A stretch of DNA of 64,000 bases from NCBI GenBank assembly GCA_002368355.1, contig AP018281.1, forward strand, positions 1,178,001-1,242,000, in the 5' to 3' direction. The stretch is from Chondrocystis sp. NIES-4102 (GTDB taxonomy: Bacteria; Cyanobacteriota; Cyanobacteriia; Cyanobacteriales; Xenococcaceae). The first letter of the stretch is position 1. Each line of letters starts with the position of its first letter. Below the pieces are notes generated by a model. It was not told where the DNA came from. It ran no database searches and saw only the letters and a list, made by a program, of their open reading frames with translations. The position numbers were made by a program, and so were the translations under genes. This document shows positions 46,107 through 54,987 of the stretch, piece by piece.

Positions 46107-46223
46107 GATGATTTACGTATTAAGTACGAAAGTGGCATACGCTCATACTATAAGTAGGCGCACCAGCTAGGGATACAGAACCTAAACTATAACTTTGTCA
46201 TCTTAATTACTAAATCTCTGATA

Positions 46224-47177
46224 TTATAACACAGGTGTATTTAATATGTGTTTTTGCTTAATTCTTTCCACAGATTCCAGTAATTCTCCACCTTTTTCGG
46301 GATTAATCATCGCTACATAATTACTAAAACCAGTGATCGAAGCTATTAAATTGGGTGAATTTCCCCATTTTTTGCCAGATAATCCGTCTTGTTCGATTTG
46401 ATGGAGAGTAGCACGAAAGGCTTTTAATTTTGTTTGAGAAATATTTAATTTATGATTAACCACAATTCCTGTAACTTCTTGTCGGACAGATTTAGGTAAA
46501 ATTTGTATTTTATTAGGGTTAATTTTAAAGCCGAATTGAGCAATAACTGCTAATAATTGCTTAATTAAAGTAGATATATTAGCGCGATCTCTCTTACCAG
46601 AAAAAGTTAAATCATCGGCATATCTTGTATAAGTAAATCCCAGATCACTAGCAATTTGAGACAGATTTTGATCGAGATTATAGCAAACAAGATTAGAAAT
46701 AGTAGGGCTAGCTGGAGATCCTGACGGTAAACAACGCGGATGACAAGTTTCTACATCTTTAATAGTACAAATTAAGCTTAAAAGTGTCCCAATGCTTTGG
46801 GAATATCCCAAACTAAGAAATAATTTTTGAACGTGTTTATAAGTAATTGATGAGAAAAAATTCTCTAGATCTAATTTTATGATTATATCTGCGCCGACGT
46901 GGGGTTGGGCATTAGTGATAATAGAGCGATGGCGACGAAAACCGTGGGCTGCATCATGCACTGCTAAATTATCCAAGATATTTTTTAAAATATATATTTG
47001 AGCAGTTTTAAGATAGGGCTTTGGTGCATAAATTGTTCTTGTCTCGCCCGTCTTTTTGGCAATTTGAAAGCGCGAATAATGAATCACAGGATAGGTAAAG
47101 GGTTTAAAAGCTAACCAACGTAGTTGTTTTACACTGATATTCATTGATAAAGCTAATTCCGCTTCAGTGTTATACAT
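46224..47177 (-). CDS. Retron-type reverse transcriptase
   Basis: About 317 residues. All RT palm motifs are present: TRTIYAPKPYLKTAQ, IIIKLDLENFFSSI, CLPSGSPASPTISNLVC and the catalytic TRYADDLTFSG. Two retron hallmarks are clear: NAQPH (the N-A-x-x-H of region X) in RRHRSIITNAQPHVGAD, and the VTG triplet (region Y) in VRQEVTGIVVN. The N-terminus (ISVKQLRWLAF, IHYSRFQIAKKTGETRTI) resembles myxobacterial retron RTs. I chose the ATG at 47177; a GTG lies nine codons upstream. Only about 107 bases separate it from the divergent ruvX, too little for a normal msr-msd. No effector gene is fused or adjacent. Confidence 0.88.
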   Translation of the reverse strand: MYNTEAELALSMNISVKQLRWLAFKPFTYPVIHYSRFQIAKKTGETRTIYAPKPYLKTAQIYILKNILDNLAVHDAAHGFRRHRSIITNAQPHVGADIIIKLDLENFFSSITYKHVQKLFLSLGYSQSIGTLLSLICTIKDVETCHPRCLPSGSPASPTISNLVCYNLDQNLSQIASDLGFTYTRYADDLTFSGKRDRANISTLIKQLLAVIAQFGFKINPNKIQILPKSVRQEVTGIVVNHKLNISQTKLKAFRATLHQIEQDGLSGKKWGNSPNLIASITGFSNYVAMINPEKGGELLESVERIKQKHILNTPVL

Positions 47178-47283
47178 TGGTAGTTTTCTATCTGCTAAAA
47201 TCACTTCTGGTTAAATATACAGATAAAATCGTATATACCTAATACCTGGGAAATATTCCTTAACAAATAAATACTTGAAGATT

Positions 47284-47718
47284 ATGAAAAGGGTTGCAGC
47301 TTTGGGGTTAGATGTAGGTAAAAAGCGCATGGGGGTAGCAGGATGTGACGGCACAGGTTTAATTGCTACTGGCTTAACTACTATTTATCGTACCTCTTGG
47401 GTAGAAGATCTCAAACAATTACAAGAGATTATCGATGAGAGAGAAGTAGAAATATTAGTAATTGGAATGCCCTATACTTTAGATGGTCAAGTTGGGTTTC
47501 AAGCTCAACAAATAGAAAAATTTGGTCGTAAAGTTTCCAAGTGCTTACAATTGCCTGTTGAATATGTAGATGAACGTTTAACCTCGATTGAAGCCGAAGC
47601 CCAATTAAAAGCCAATAAAAAATTTTCCACTCGCAATAAAGGGGAAATTGACCGTCATGCTGCTGCGATCATTTTACAACAATGGCTTGATATGCGTCGT
47701 CAACAATTAGCGCAATAA
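47284..47718 (+). CDS. ruvX: YqgF/RuvX putative pre-16S rRNA nuclease
   Basis: RNase H-fold nuclease (YqgF) needed for 16S rRNA 5' maturation in E. coli. About 144 residues with AALGLDVGKKRMGVAG (catalytic Asp), LVIGMPYTLDGQ, YVDERLTSIEAEAQL and the terminal Asp in IDRHAAAIILQQWL. Start chosen at the ATG of 47284 (MKRVAAL); a TTG three codons upstream is unlikely. It is divergent from the reverse transcriptase. Confidence 0.92.
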   Translation: MKRVAALGLDVGKKRMGVAGCDGTGLIATGLTTIYRTSWVEDLKQLQEIIDEREVEILVIGMPYTLDGQVGFQAQQIEKFGRKVSKCLQLPVEYVDERLTSIEAEAQLKANKKFSTRNKGEIDRHAAAIILQQWLDMRRQQLAQ

Positions 47719-47838
47719 ACTATTAAAGTATAAAAAAGCAGAAATTTGTCTATCTTGATCATAAGCAAAGGAGGGGCTATCTAGGATGCTAAAATCCACA
47801 GTTAATACAGCCCCATAATACTTAACGCTCTTTACTAA

Positions 47839-48552
47839 TTAAATTGGCATCGGATCAAAAACATTAATGTCTAGTACAGGTTGTCCAGTTAAACAACGCC
47901 AATGACAAGTAAATAAATCAGGTTGCTGAGTTTTTAAGGTAATCAAAGCAGGTGCAGCAGGAAATGGCCAAAGTCTATCAAAGACGATTTCACCGTTATA
48001 CAAGCTAAACTGAAGTAAATAAGTGGCTGGGGTAGCATTGATAGAGTTTAATAACTCTTGGGCTAAAATATGCAATGATTTACGCTGGCGATGGGGTATA
48101 TCTACAGGCTGTTCATAGGAATTAGGCATTGATCCTTCACCGATGATTTCGCCAAAAAGAGGCTTATCGGTCATAATTATAGGCAACCACAAATGACCTA
48201 ACCAAGAATCTCCCACACTAGTTTTAAAGCCTAAGTTTTTCTCAACCCAACGTCTTCTGGCGTTAATATCTTTACAATCTGAATAGATTTGCTTTTGTGG
48301 AAAATCAAAATAATCTGGTAATTGAATTGTTAATGGACAATAAACGGCTTCTTCTTTGTCTTTTTTAAGCCCTTTAGAATTTCTAGACCATAAAGTTGCA
48401 GCCGAAACGATTTCTATCACCGTCGAAGCTGGAGAAGATTCTGCAATACTAGCTTGCAAAGCCTCAACCATTTTCATTGTTACTGGCGAGGCTGAAATTA
48501 ACTTTCCTTGTTCACTAACTTCAGCGTTGATAATGATTACAACTTTTTCCAT
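47839..48552 (-). CDS. Conserved hypothetical cyanobacterial protein
   Basis: 237 residues from the ATG at 48552 (MEKVVIIINAEV); an upstream ATG at 48582 adds ten residues. No membrane segment or signal. Conserved-looking blocks are RRWVEKNLGFKTSVGDSWLGHLWLPIIMT, PHRQRKSLHILAQELL and YLLQFSLYNGEIVFDRLWPFPAAPALITL. I recognise no enzyme motif or named family. It stands alone, convergent with ruvX. Confidence 0.6.
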   Translation of the reverse strand: MEKVVIIINAEVSEQGKLISASPVTMKMVEALQASIAESSPASTVIEIVSAATLWSRNSKGLKKDKEEAVYCPLTIQLPDYFDFPQKQIYSDCKDINARRRWVEKNLGFKTSVGDSWLGHLWLPIIMTDKPLFGEIIGEGSMPNSYEQPVDIPHRQRKSLHILAQELLNSINATPATYLLQFSLYNGEIVFDRLWPFPAAPALITLKTQQPDLFTCHWRCLTGQPVLDINVFDPMPI

Positions 48553-49160
48553 TCCCCTTCCATAGTTATGAGATTTTGTCATAGCTGTTATAAATCGAAC
48601 CTTGCTTACTTGTCCCCTGATTTAGACACTCAATAATTAAATTGCTAATATTGCTACTTCTGCAGAATAAAAAAATAGTTCGTGATGTTTGTAGGGCATA
48701 GTTCAATTGTAGATCTATTTTTAGTTAGGAGTAATTAACTGGCAGTAATCGCACTAAAATTGATTAACTTTAAGCGACACTAGTAACTTAAGTATAAAAT
48801 ATTAGCCGACAATTAGTTTGGGTGTGATCATAACACTTGTTGCTTGATACTAATTATTTTATCTCCATAAATATCAAGGTTTCGATCAGTACTTATCATA
48901 GTTGCTTCTTAACTATATTTTCAAGATCCTAGGTAAATAATTTAATATTTTAGACACAATAAGAACAGTCACAGATTATAAAAATACCCTTTGGGTACTC
49001 CGCGCCCACGGGCGACGAAGACGGCACGTTACCGTTGGTCAATAGTTTATATAGGATCATTAACACAGAGTAGTTAAATTAATTTAAGTTAATATTCTCA
49101 TCCCCAAGCATTATTTAACTAACAATTAATAAAATAATAATTTATTGAGAATTAGAAGAC
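48553..49160. other. Long intergenic region before the SucC-like gene
   Basis: AT-rich, no ORF seen. A GC-rich patch at about 48988-49040 contains the palindrome TACCCTTTGGGTA and CGCCCACGGGCG, resembling the GC-rich interspersed elements elsewhere in this window. It stands out sharply in composition. Confidence 0.5.
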
Positions 49161-50426
49161 ATGGAATTATTAGAATATCAGGCTAAAGAACTATTCCGCA
49201 TGGTAGGTATTCCTATTTTACCTTCTCAGACTATTAAAGATGCGAGAAAAATTAAGCAATTAGAAATTCCCTATCCTGTAGTATTAAAGTCGCAAGTAAG
49301 ATCTGGGGGGAGAGGGAAAGCTGGGGGAGTGCGTTTTGTAGCTAATACAATCGATGCGATCGCTGCTACGCGAACTATTTTTAATCTTTCTATTTTGGGG
49401 GAATATCCAGAAGTTATTTTAGCTGAAGCCCATTATAACGCTCAAAGGGAGTTGTTTCTGGCAATTGTTTTGGACTACGATTTGCAATGTCCAGTTTTAT
49501 TGGGTTCTGCCTTTGGAGGTATGAATGTAGATTCATTATTATCTAATTTACAACAGGTGGTAATTGATGGTGATTTTTCTTTATTTGAAGCTCGCCGTCT
49601 AGCTGCTAACATGGGGTTGACAGGTAAGTTAATTTGTTCGGTAAGTGAAATTATCGCTAAAATGCACTATTTGTTTCAAAATTATGACCTGGATTTGGTT
49701 GAGATTAATCCTTTGGGGATAAATAGGGAAGAGGAGTTGATGGCATTAGATGGCAAAATAACTATTAATGATTATGCTCTAGCAAGACAACCAATCATCG
49801 AAAGCTTAAGTTTTTCTAGATATCAACAAAAAATTAGCAAGGAAATTCTCCAGCAGCATGATTATCAAGCTAATATTAGTTGGCGTTGGTTAGATTGGCA
49901 CAATTCTTGTGGGAAAATCGCCATAATCTCTAATAGTGTTGATTCTGCCCTATTGATTTGGGATTTGTTACATCAAAACAATATAACCCCTGCTTGTGGT
50001 GTAATAATTGAAAATAGTTTGGGTGAGGAATCTGGCGATTTAGAGGTATATCAAGAACAAATAGGACAAATTCTGCCACAAGTAGCCTCAATAAAAGGAG
50101 TTGAAGCTATTTTAGTCAATATTTTAGCGACAGATCCAGTCAGTCGTGCAATAGTTTTGGCGATCGCTGATCACTATGAGTCTTTAAAGTCAGATTTATC
50201 TCCATCAATAGAATTAGATCAACAGTTGAGGGAAACAAAATCTCTTGTTTTAGCCCCACAATTGATTTTACGAGTGTTACATGAGGATCATTTTGAAGAT
50301 ATAACTTGCGAATATTTATCTTTAACTAACAGTTTAGAAGCAGCCATTTCCCAAGCAATAGCAATACTTGCCATCCCCAGGGATAGCGATCCAGATACAG
50401 GTGTCCCTACGGTAAAATCCAAATAA
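49161..50426 (+). CDS. Succinyl-CoA ligase beta-subunit-like protein, divergent
   Basis: 421 residues with the SucC architecture. The ATP-grasp domain starts MELLEYQAKELFRMVGIPI, with VLKSQVRSGGRGKAGGVR, LDLVEINPLGI and LMALDGKITINDYALARQ preserved. In the C-terminal ligase-CoA domain, the loops that read N-G-A-G-L-A-M, D-V-G-G-G-A and N-I-F-G-G in SucC are replaced by SNSVDSALL, IENSLGEES and NILATDP. ATP binding may survive, but normal succinyl-CoA synthesis looks unlikely. It pairs with the similarly altered alpha-like gene 15 bases downstream. Confidence 0.82.
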   Translation: MELLEYQAKELFRMVGIPILPSQTIKDARKIKQLEIPYPVVLKSQVRSGGRGKAGGVRFVANTIDAIAATRTIFNLSILGEYPEVILAEAHYNAQRELFLAIVLDYDLQCPVLLGSAFGGMNVDSLLSNLQQVVIDGDFSLFEARRLAANMGLTGKLICSVSEIIAKMHYLFQNYDLDLVEINPLGINREEELMALDGKITINDYALARQPIIESLSFSRYQQKISKEILQQHDYQANISWRWLDWHNSCGKIAIISNSVDSALLIWDLLHQNNITPACGVIIENSLGEESGDLEVYQEQIGQILPQVASIKGVEAILVNILATDPVSRAIVLAIADHYESLKSDLSPSIELDQQLRETKSLVLAPQLILRVLHEDHFEDITCEYLSLTNSLEAAISQAIAILAIPRDSDPDTGVPTVKSK

Positions 50427-50441
50427 CAATTATTATTACCT

Positions 50442-51344
50442 ATGAATTTGTCTCCCTCCAGCAACGTTATTATCCAAGGAATTAACGAATCTCCAGCTAC
50501 TTTTTACGCTTGGCAAATGCGATCGCTTGGGACTAATATTGTCGCAGGTATAAGTCCTGGTTATGGCGGTACAGAAGTAGAAGGTATTCCTGTATTTGAT
50601 TTGGTAGATCAAGCGTTAACTCAGGTAGGCAAAATTGATTTAAGTCTGATTTTTGTCCATCCTTATCAAGTATTAGATGCAGCAAAAGAGGCGATCGCAG
50701 CAGGTATTCAACAAATTATTATTTTTACTCCCCAAGTCCCACCCTTAGATACTATTGAATTAGTGAAGGCAGCTAAAGCTAGTAATACTTTAGTATTGGG
50801 GCCAGGTAGTCATGGTATTATGATTCCGCAACAAGCCAGTTTTGGCACATTAGCACCTCAGTTTTGTCACCCAGGAGATATAGGATTAATTGGTACAAGT
50901 GATTATTTATGCTATGAAGTGGCTTTGGAATTAAATCAGGCAAACCTAGGACAGTCGATAATTGTTAGCTTGGGCAAAGAAAGGATTATGGGTTCAAGTT
51001 TACTACAATGGTTAAAAATCCTGAATGAAGATCCCAAAACAAGTGCGATCGTTTGTATAGCACAACAACTTAAGGAAACAGAAGCAATTGTTAGTCTCGG
51101 TAACAATCATGTTTATAATAAACCCATCATTGTTTATTTGGCAGGATTAAAAACTCCCCAAGAAAAAGTTCTCTACGATGCCTTCACAATTATTAGTAGT
51201 CATTTATCTGATTCAATTCCCGCAGTAGATCAGCAACGCCAAACCATCAAAAAGCTACAAAAAGCAGGAATTATGGTAGCTAAAAGATTAGATGAAATAC
51301 CAACGATCGTCAAAAGCGCGTATCAAGATAGCTTAAAACAATAA
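50442..51344 (+). CDS. Succinyl-CoA ligase alpha-subunit-like protein lacking the catalytic His
   Basis: 300 residues with the SucD fold: an N-terminal CoA-binding Rossmann domain (VIIQGINESPATFYAWQMRSLG, SPGYGGTEVEGIPVFD) and a C-terminal ligase domain. The usual G-x-T-G-x-Q-G-x-F-H is lost from the first. At the position of the phosphorylated His (G-H-A-G-A in SucD) it reads LYDAFT, with Asp246. The G-E-I-G-G Glu motif and the G-G-D-P phosphate loop are also missing. It is probably a neofunctionalised pair with the upstream gene, not the TCA-cycle enzyme. Confidence 0.82.
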   Translation: MNLSPSSNVIIQGINESPATFYAWQMRSLGTNIVAGISPGYGGTEVEGIPVFDLVDQALTQVGKIDLSLIFVHPYQVLDAAKEAIAAGIQQIIIFTPQVPPLDTIELVKAAKASNTLVLGPGSHGIMIPQQASFGTLAPQFCHPGDIGLIGTSDYLCYEVALELNQANLGQSIIVSLGKERIMGSSLLQWLKILNEDPKTSAIVCIAQQLKETEAIVSLGNNHVYNKPIIVYLAGLKTPQEKVLYDAFTIISSHLSDSIPAVDQQRQTIKKLQKAGIMVAKRLDEIPTIVKSAYQDSLKQ

Positions 51345-51379
51345 TAATACTGAGTGATGTTTGGGGATATATATCAATT

Positions 51380-52042
51380 ATGAATCAAAAAAGTTTGGGA
51401 TTAGATAGTCGTTTATATCAATACCTCTTATCAGTTTCGTTGCGAGAAGCAGAGGTTTTAACACAATTAAGGCAAGAAAATAATCGCCATCCCATGAGTA
51501 TTATGCAAATATCGCCAGATCAAGGACAGTTTATAGCCTTGTTGGTGAAATTATTAAAAGCCAAAAAAACTCTAGATATTGGGGTCTTTACAGGATATAG
51601 TTCCTTAGTAGTAGCTTTAGCCTTACCTGAAGATGGTCAAGTTATCGCTTGCGATCGCGATCCTGAAGCTACAGCGATCGCCCGTCGTTATTGGCAAGCA
51701 GCAGGGGTAGAACATAAGATTGATTTTCGTCTAGCCCCAGCTATAGATACTTTGGAGGAGTTAATTAGTCAGGGGGAAGCAGAAACTTTTGATTTTGCCT
51801 TTATTGATGCTGATAAACGAAATTATCCTAATTACTATGAATTAGCTTTAACTCTATTACGCCCTGGTGGCATGATAGCTATAGATAATGTCTTGTGGTC
51901 TGGAAATGTTGCCGATCCCTTAGATACAGATAAAAGAACCCTTGCCATTCGTGAATTTAATCAACAAGTACATCAAGATCACAGGGTAGAAATTAGTATG
52001 CTGGCGATCGCGGATGGGTTAACTTTGGCACTGAAACTTTAG
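51380..52042 (+). CDS. Class I SAM O-methyltransferase (caffeoyl-CoA OMT type)
   Basis: 220 residues of the metal-dependent CCoAOMT family: TLDIGVFTGYSSLVVALALP (SAM motif I), VIACDRDPEATAIARRYWQ, FDFAFIDADKRNYPNYYELAL (metal Asp and Lys), MIAIDNVLWSGNVADP. It follows the SucD-like gene by 35 bases on the same strand and may be cotranscribed. Small-molecule catechols are the usual substrates; the actual one is unknown. Confidence 0.9.
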   Translation: MNQKSLGLDSRLYQYLLSVSLREAEVLTQLRQENNRHPMSIMQISPDQGQFIALLVKLLKAKKTLDIGVFTGYSSLVVALALPEDGQVIACDRDPEATAIARRYWQAAGVEHKIDFRLAPAIDTLEELISQGEAETFDFAFIDADKRNYPNYYELALTLLRPGGMIAIDNVLWSGNVADPLDTDKRTLAIREFNQQVHQDHRVEISMLAIADGLTLALKL

Positions 52043-52106
52043 ATGAAAGTAGATCGATAGAAGCTATTTGAATAATTAACTATCAACCTACAAACAATAA
52101 AACTAA

Positions 52107-53306
52107 TTAAGCATCATTAAGAGCAACAATACCAGGTAGAGTTTTACCTTCCAATAACTCTAAACTTGCACCACCACCAGTAGAAATATGGCTCATTTTA
52201 TCAGCTACACCTACTTTTTCCACTGCTGCAACCGAGTCACCGCCACCGATAATTGTAACAGCATCGGATTTTCCTGCTAAAGTATGAGCGATCGCTTCTG
52301 TACCAGCAGCAAATTTATCAAACTCAAATACTCCCATAGGGCCATTCCAAATTACAGCATTGCAGTCTGCTAGCGCGTCTTGGAATACTTTGATCGAGTC
52401 AGGGCCAATGTCTAGTCCCATCCAGCCATCGGGAATATCGTTAATACTGACAGTTTGAGAGTTGGCATCAGCAGCAAAGTTATCAGCAACTACTACATCA
52501 GTTGGTAGAAGTAGTTCAACTCCTTTTTCTTTGGCTTTTGCTTCTAAAGATTTAGCTAATTCTAATTTGTCTTCTTCAACTAAAGACTTACCAACTTTTA
52601 ACCCACGTGCTTTATAGAAAGTGAAAATCATACCGCCACCAATTAGCAGCTTGTCACACTTATCTAATAAGGTTTCAATTACCCCAATTTTACTAGAAAC
52701 TTTTGAACCACCGATAATTGCTGCTAAAGGACGTTTGGGGTTATCTACTGCATCTTGAAGATAATCTAGTTCTTTTTCAATTAAGTATCCAGCAACACTA
52801 GGACTTAGGTAGTGAGTCACCCCTTCAGTTGAAGCATGGGCGCGGTGAGCAGTACCAAATGCGTCATTAACATATAAGTCAGCATTAGCAGCTAATTGTT
52901 TGGCAAATTCGGGATCGTTTGCTTCTTCTTCATTATGAAAACGTAAGTTCTCTAAAAGAATTACTTGACCGTTGCTCATTCCCTCAACAGTAGAGGCTAC
53001 GCTATCACCAATACAGTCATCACACTTAGTTACATCTTGTCCTAATAATTCAGACAATCTTTCTGCAACAGGAGTTAAACGTAATTTATCTTTTGCTTCG
53101 CCTTTAGGACGACCCATATGACTGCATAGGATAACTTTAGCTCCTTTGCTAGTCAAATCATTGATAGTTGGTAAAGCAGCCTTAATACGAGTATCATCTG
53201 TAATTTTGCCACTATCGTCTAAAGGAACATTAAAATCTGCTCTTACTAAAACCCTTTTTCCAGAAACATCTGCTTCTGTTAAACTCGCGACAGTTTTCTT
53301 TGCCAC
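52107..53306 (-). CDS. pgk: Phosphoglycerate kinase
   Basis: ATP-forming glycolytic enzyme that also runs in reverse in the Calvin cycle. The 399 residues have [58 protein letters not shown] and the ATP loop [14 protein letters not shown]. It stands alone with its own promoter region. Confidence 0.97.
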   Translation of the reverse strand: MAKKTVASLTEADVSGKRVLVRADFNVPLDDSGKITDDTRIKAALPTINDLTSKGAKVILCSHMGRPKGEAKDKLRLTPVAERLSELLGQDVTKCDDCIGDSVASTVEGMSNGQVILLENLRFHNEEEANDPEFAKQLAANADLYVNDAFGTAHRAHASTEGVTHYLSPSVAGYLIEKELDYLQDAVDNPKRPLAAIIGGSKVSSKIGVIETLLDKCDKLLIGGGMIFTFYKARGLKVGKSLVEEDKLELAKSLEAKAKEKGVELLLPTDVVVADNFAADANSQTVSINDIPDGWMGLDIGPDSIKVFQDALADCNAVIWNGPMGVFEFDKFAAGTEAIAHTLAGKSDAVTIIGGGDSVAAVEKVGVADKMSHISTGGGASLELLEGKTLPGIVALNDA

Positions 53307-53554
53307 CGTTACTATCCTCCAAGCTGCTTGTTAAATTGATTAATAAAAATTACCCAAGTCTAAAGATAAATTTAAATTTTGGGGCTAGGATTAATCTACC
53401 AGAGGTGTTGCACTAAGAAAAGCATTTAAGCAAGTAATTAGTTTGTAGTTTGCTCGTTGCAGGTCAACCTTAATAGGAAATAAGTAATATGGAAATTAAT
53501 CATTTGATAACCATCCATTTACTTTGTATCAACATCTTTTAAAATAAAATAAAT

Positions 53555-53570
53555 ATCAATTAAATTTGAT
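53555..53570. promoter_or_regulatory. ArsR-type operator at the arsR start
   Basis: Perfect inverted repeat ATCAA-TTAAAT-TTGAT, matching the ATCAA-N6-TTGAT arrangement known for the Synechocystis arsenic regulator. Its last two bases are the first two of the arsR ATG, so bound ArsR would block its own initiation. An A/T -10-like TAAAAT lies just upstream. Confidence 0.65.
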
Positions 53571-53886
53571 GCAGATAACTATTCAAGACTCAAGTAAAAT
53601 CGCTGAGGGTTTTCGCGCTCTTTCTGATCCTTTGAGGTTACAAGTAATTGAGTTATTACGTTCTCAGGAATTGTGCGTTTGCGAGCTATGCGAAAAATTA
53701 ACTGTTAATCAATCTAAATTGTCTTTCCATCTTAAGAATCTTAAAGAAGCTAATTTAATTAACTCTCGCCAAGATGGACGTTGGATGTATTACAGTCTAA
53801 ATTTAGCTCAATTTATAATTTTAGAGCGATATATAGCAGAATTTCGCCGTTTAGGTGAGATTGTTCCTAGCAGAAGCTGTGATTAA
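53569..53886 (+). CDS. arsR: ArsR-family arsenic-responsive repressor
   Basis: 106-residue winged-helix repressor. The metalloid-binding motif ELCVCELCEKL sits at the start of the recognition helix region, followed by VNQSKLSFHLKNLKEANLINSRQDGRWMYYSLN (DNA-binding helix and wing). As(III) or Sb(III) binding to the Cys triad releases the operator. ATG at 53569 is chosen; it overlaps an ArsR box. It heads the arsenic genes, and a second box precedes the next gene. Confidence 0.92.
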   Translation: MQITIQDSSKIAEGFRALSDPLRLQVIELLRSQELCVCELCEKLTVNQSKLSFHLKNLKEANLINSRQDGRWMYYSLNLAQFIILERYIAEFRRLGEIVPSRSCD

Positions 53887-53923
53887 AGCATAAATCAACT
53901 ACAGTTTTATCTATCAACTTTTT

Positions 53924-53953
53924 TTGATATATCAAATAATATTGATGTATAAT
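53924..53953 (+). promoter_or_regulatory. ArsR-controlled promoter of the pstS-like/acr3 operon
   Basis: -35 TTGATA (53924-53929), 18-base spacer, -10 TATAAT (53948-53953). The spacer holds a perfect ATCAA-N6-TTGAT inverted repeat (53931-53946). The layout is that of a repressor occluding RNA polymerase. Confidence 0.72.
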
Positions 53954-53994
53954 CGTGCTTAATTCCACAATTTTTTTAAGTGGAGATAAAAGCC

Positions 53995-54982
53995 ATGAAT
54001 GTTCAAGATAAAAGTTTAGCAACTTTAGCAATAAGTACAGTATTATTAGCAATTTCCCCTCCCCTTGCTTCACAGGAAACCGAATCAATCAAAATTGATG
54101 GATCTAGTACTGTCTATCCGCTCACACAAAAAATAGTCGAAGAGCATCAAATTCAGAAAAAACAATCCTTAGATATTAAAGTAGAATTTTCTGGCACAAG
54201 TGGTGGTTTTGATAAGTTTTGCCGTAATGCCTCGCGTCCGATCCAGTTAGAGGAAATGCAGGCTTGCGATAATGGAAAAGTCCGTTATATAGAATTACCG
54301 ATCGCTTTTGACGCGCTGAGGGTAGTAGTTAATCCGCAAAATAATTGGCTTGAGAGTATTACTGTAGACGAATTAGCTAAGATTTGGTCGCCTGATGCTG
54401 AGGGAAAAATTACCCGTTGGAATCAAATTAGACCCGATTTTCCTGATCAACCATTAAATCTTTATTCACAGTAGGGAAGATTCGGGTACTTATGATTATT
54501 TTACAGAAGCGGTAGTAGGGGAATCAGGATCAAGTCGCAGGGATTTAACAGCTAGTGAAGATGATGATGTTTTAGTTGATGGGGTTAGTCAAGATACTAA
54601 TGCCTTGGGTTATTTTGGTTTAGCTTATTATGAACAAAAAGCTAGCCAAATGAGAGCGATCGCTATTGATAGTGGAAAAGGTGCGGTCTTACCAACTAGA
54701 GAAACCGTCGAACAAGCAGAATACCAACCTTTATCAAGACCTCTATTTATTTATATTAATGCTGCCTCTGCACAGAAAAATAAGGCTTTAAGAGAATTTA
54801 TTGATTTTTATTTAGATCAAGCACTATTAGTGGGTGAAGTAGCTTATGTACCTTTGCTCCTAGAAGCTTATCACATCGACAAGGTGACATTTGATAAAGG
54901 CGAGGTTGGGACAGTATTTGAGGGTAAATCTCAATTTAATTTAACTATTCCCGAATTATTACGCAAACAAGCCCAATTTTAA
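53995..54982 (+). pseudogene. PstS-like phosphate/arsenate-binding protein, frameshifted
   Basis: Periplasmic substrate-binding protein of the PstS/SphX type in two frames. The first part (53995-54474) has a signal-like N-terminus, SIKIDGSSTVYPLTQKIVEE and VEFSGTSGGFDKFCR, and stops at TAG 54472-54474. The rest continues in another frame from about 54478 with EDSGTYDYFTEAVVGE and SEDDDVLVDGVSQDTNALGYFG to 54982. The two halves join exactly at the phosphate-binding loop, so a single indel near 54468-54480 explains it. It is either a recent pseudogene or a sequencing error. Such proteins recur in arsenic islands, perhaps to bind or discriminate phosphate and arsenate. Confidence 0.85.
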
Positions 54983-54987
54983 GTAAT

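Larger units (their letters stand above)
45519..46223. other. Intergenic region holding two tRNA-like genes and a terminator
   Basis: No protein gene seen. From 46106 to 45954 on the minus strand are two tandem tRNA-like genes. A T-loop-like fragment (AGGTTCTGTATCCCT on the minus strand, about 46170-46184) may be a third, broken one. A terminator follows at 45861-45887. The remaining 340 bases to the SPFH gene start show a TCCCTAGGGA palindrome near 45752 but nothing assignable. Confidence 0.6.

Noticed and set aside
46141-46200. Third tRNA-like gene next to the tandem pair
   Set aside because: Only a T-arm-like fragment is present; no matching acceptor, D-arm or anticodon arm could be paired.
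47178-47283. msr-msd retron RNA in the RT upstream gap
   Set aside because: Only about 107 bases, AT-rich, no long inverted repeats or branching-G context visible; too short for known msr-msd forms.
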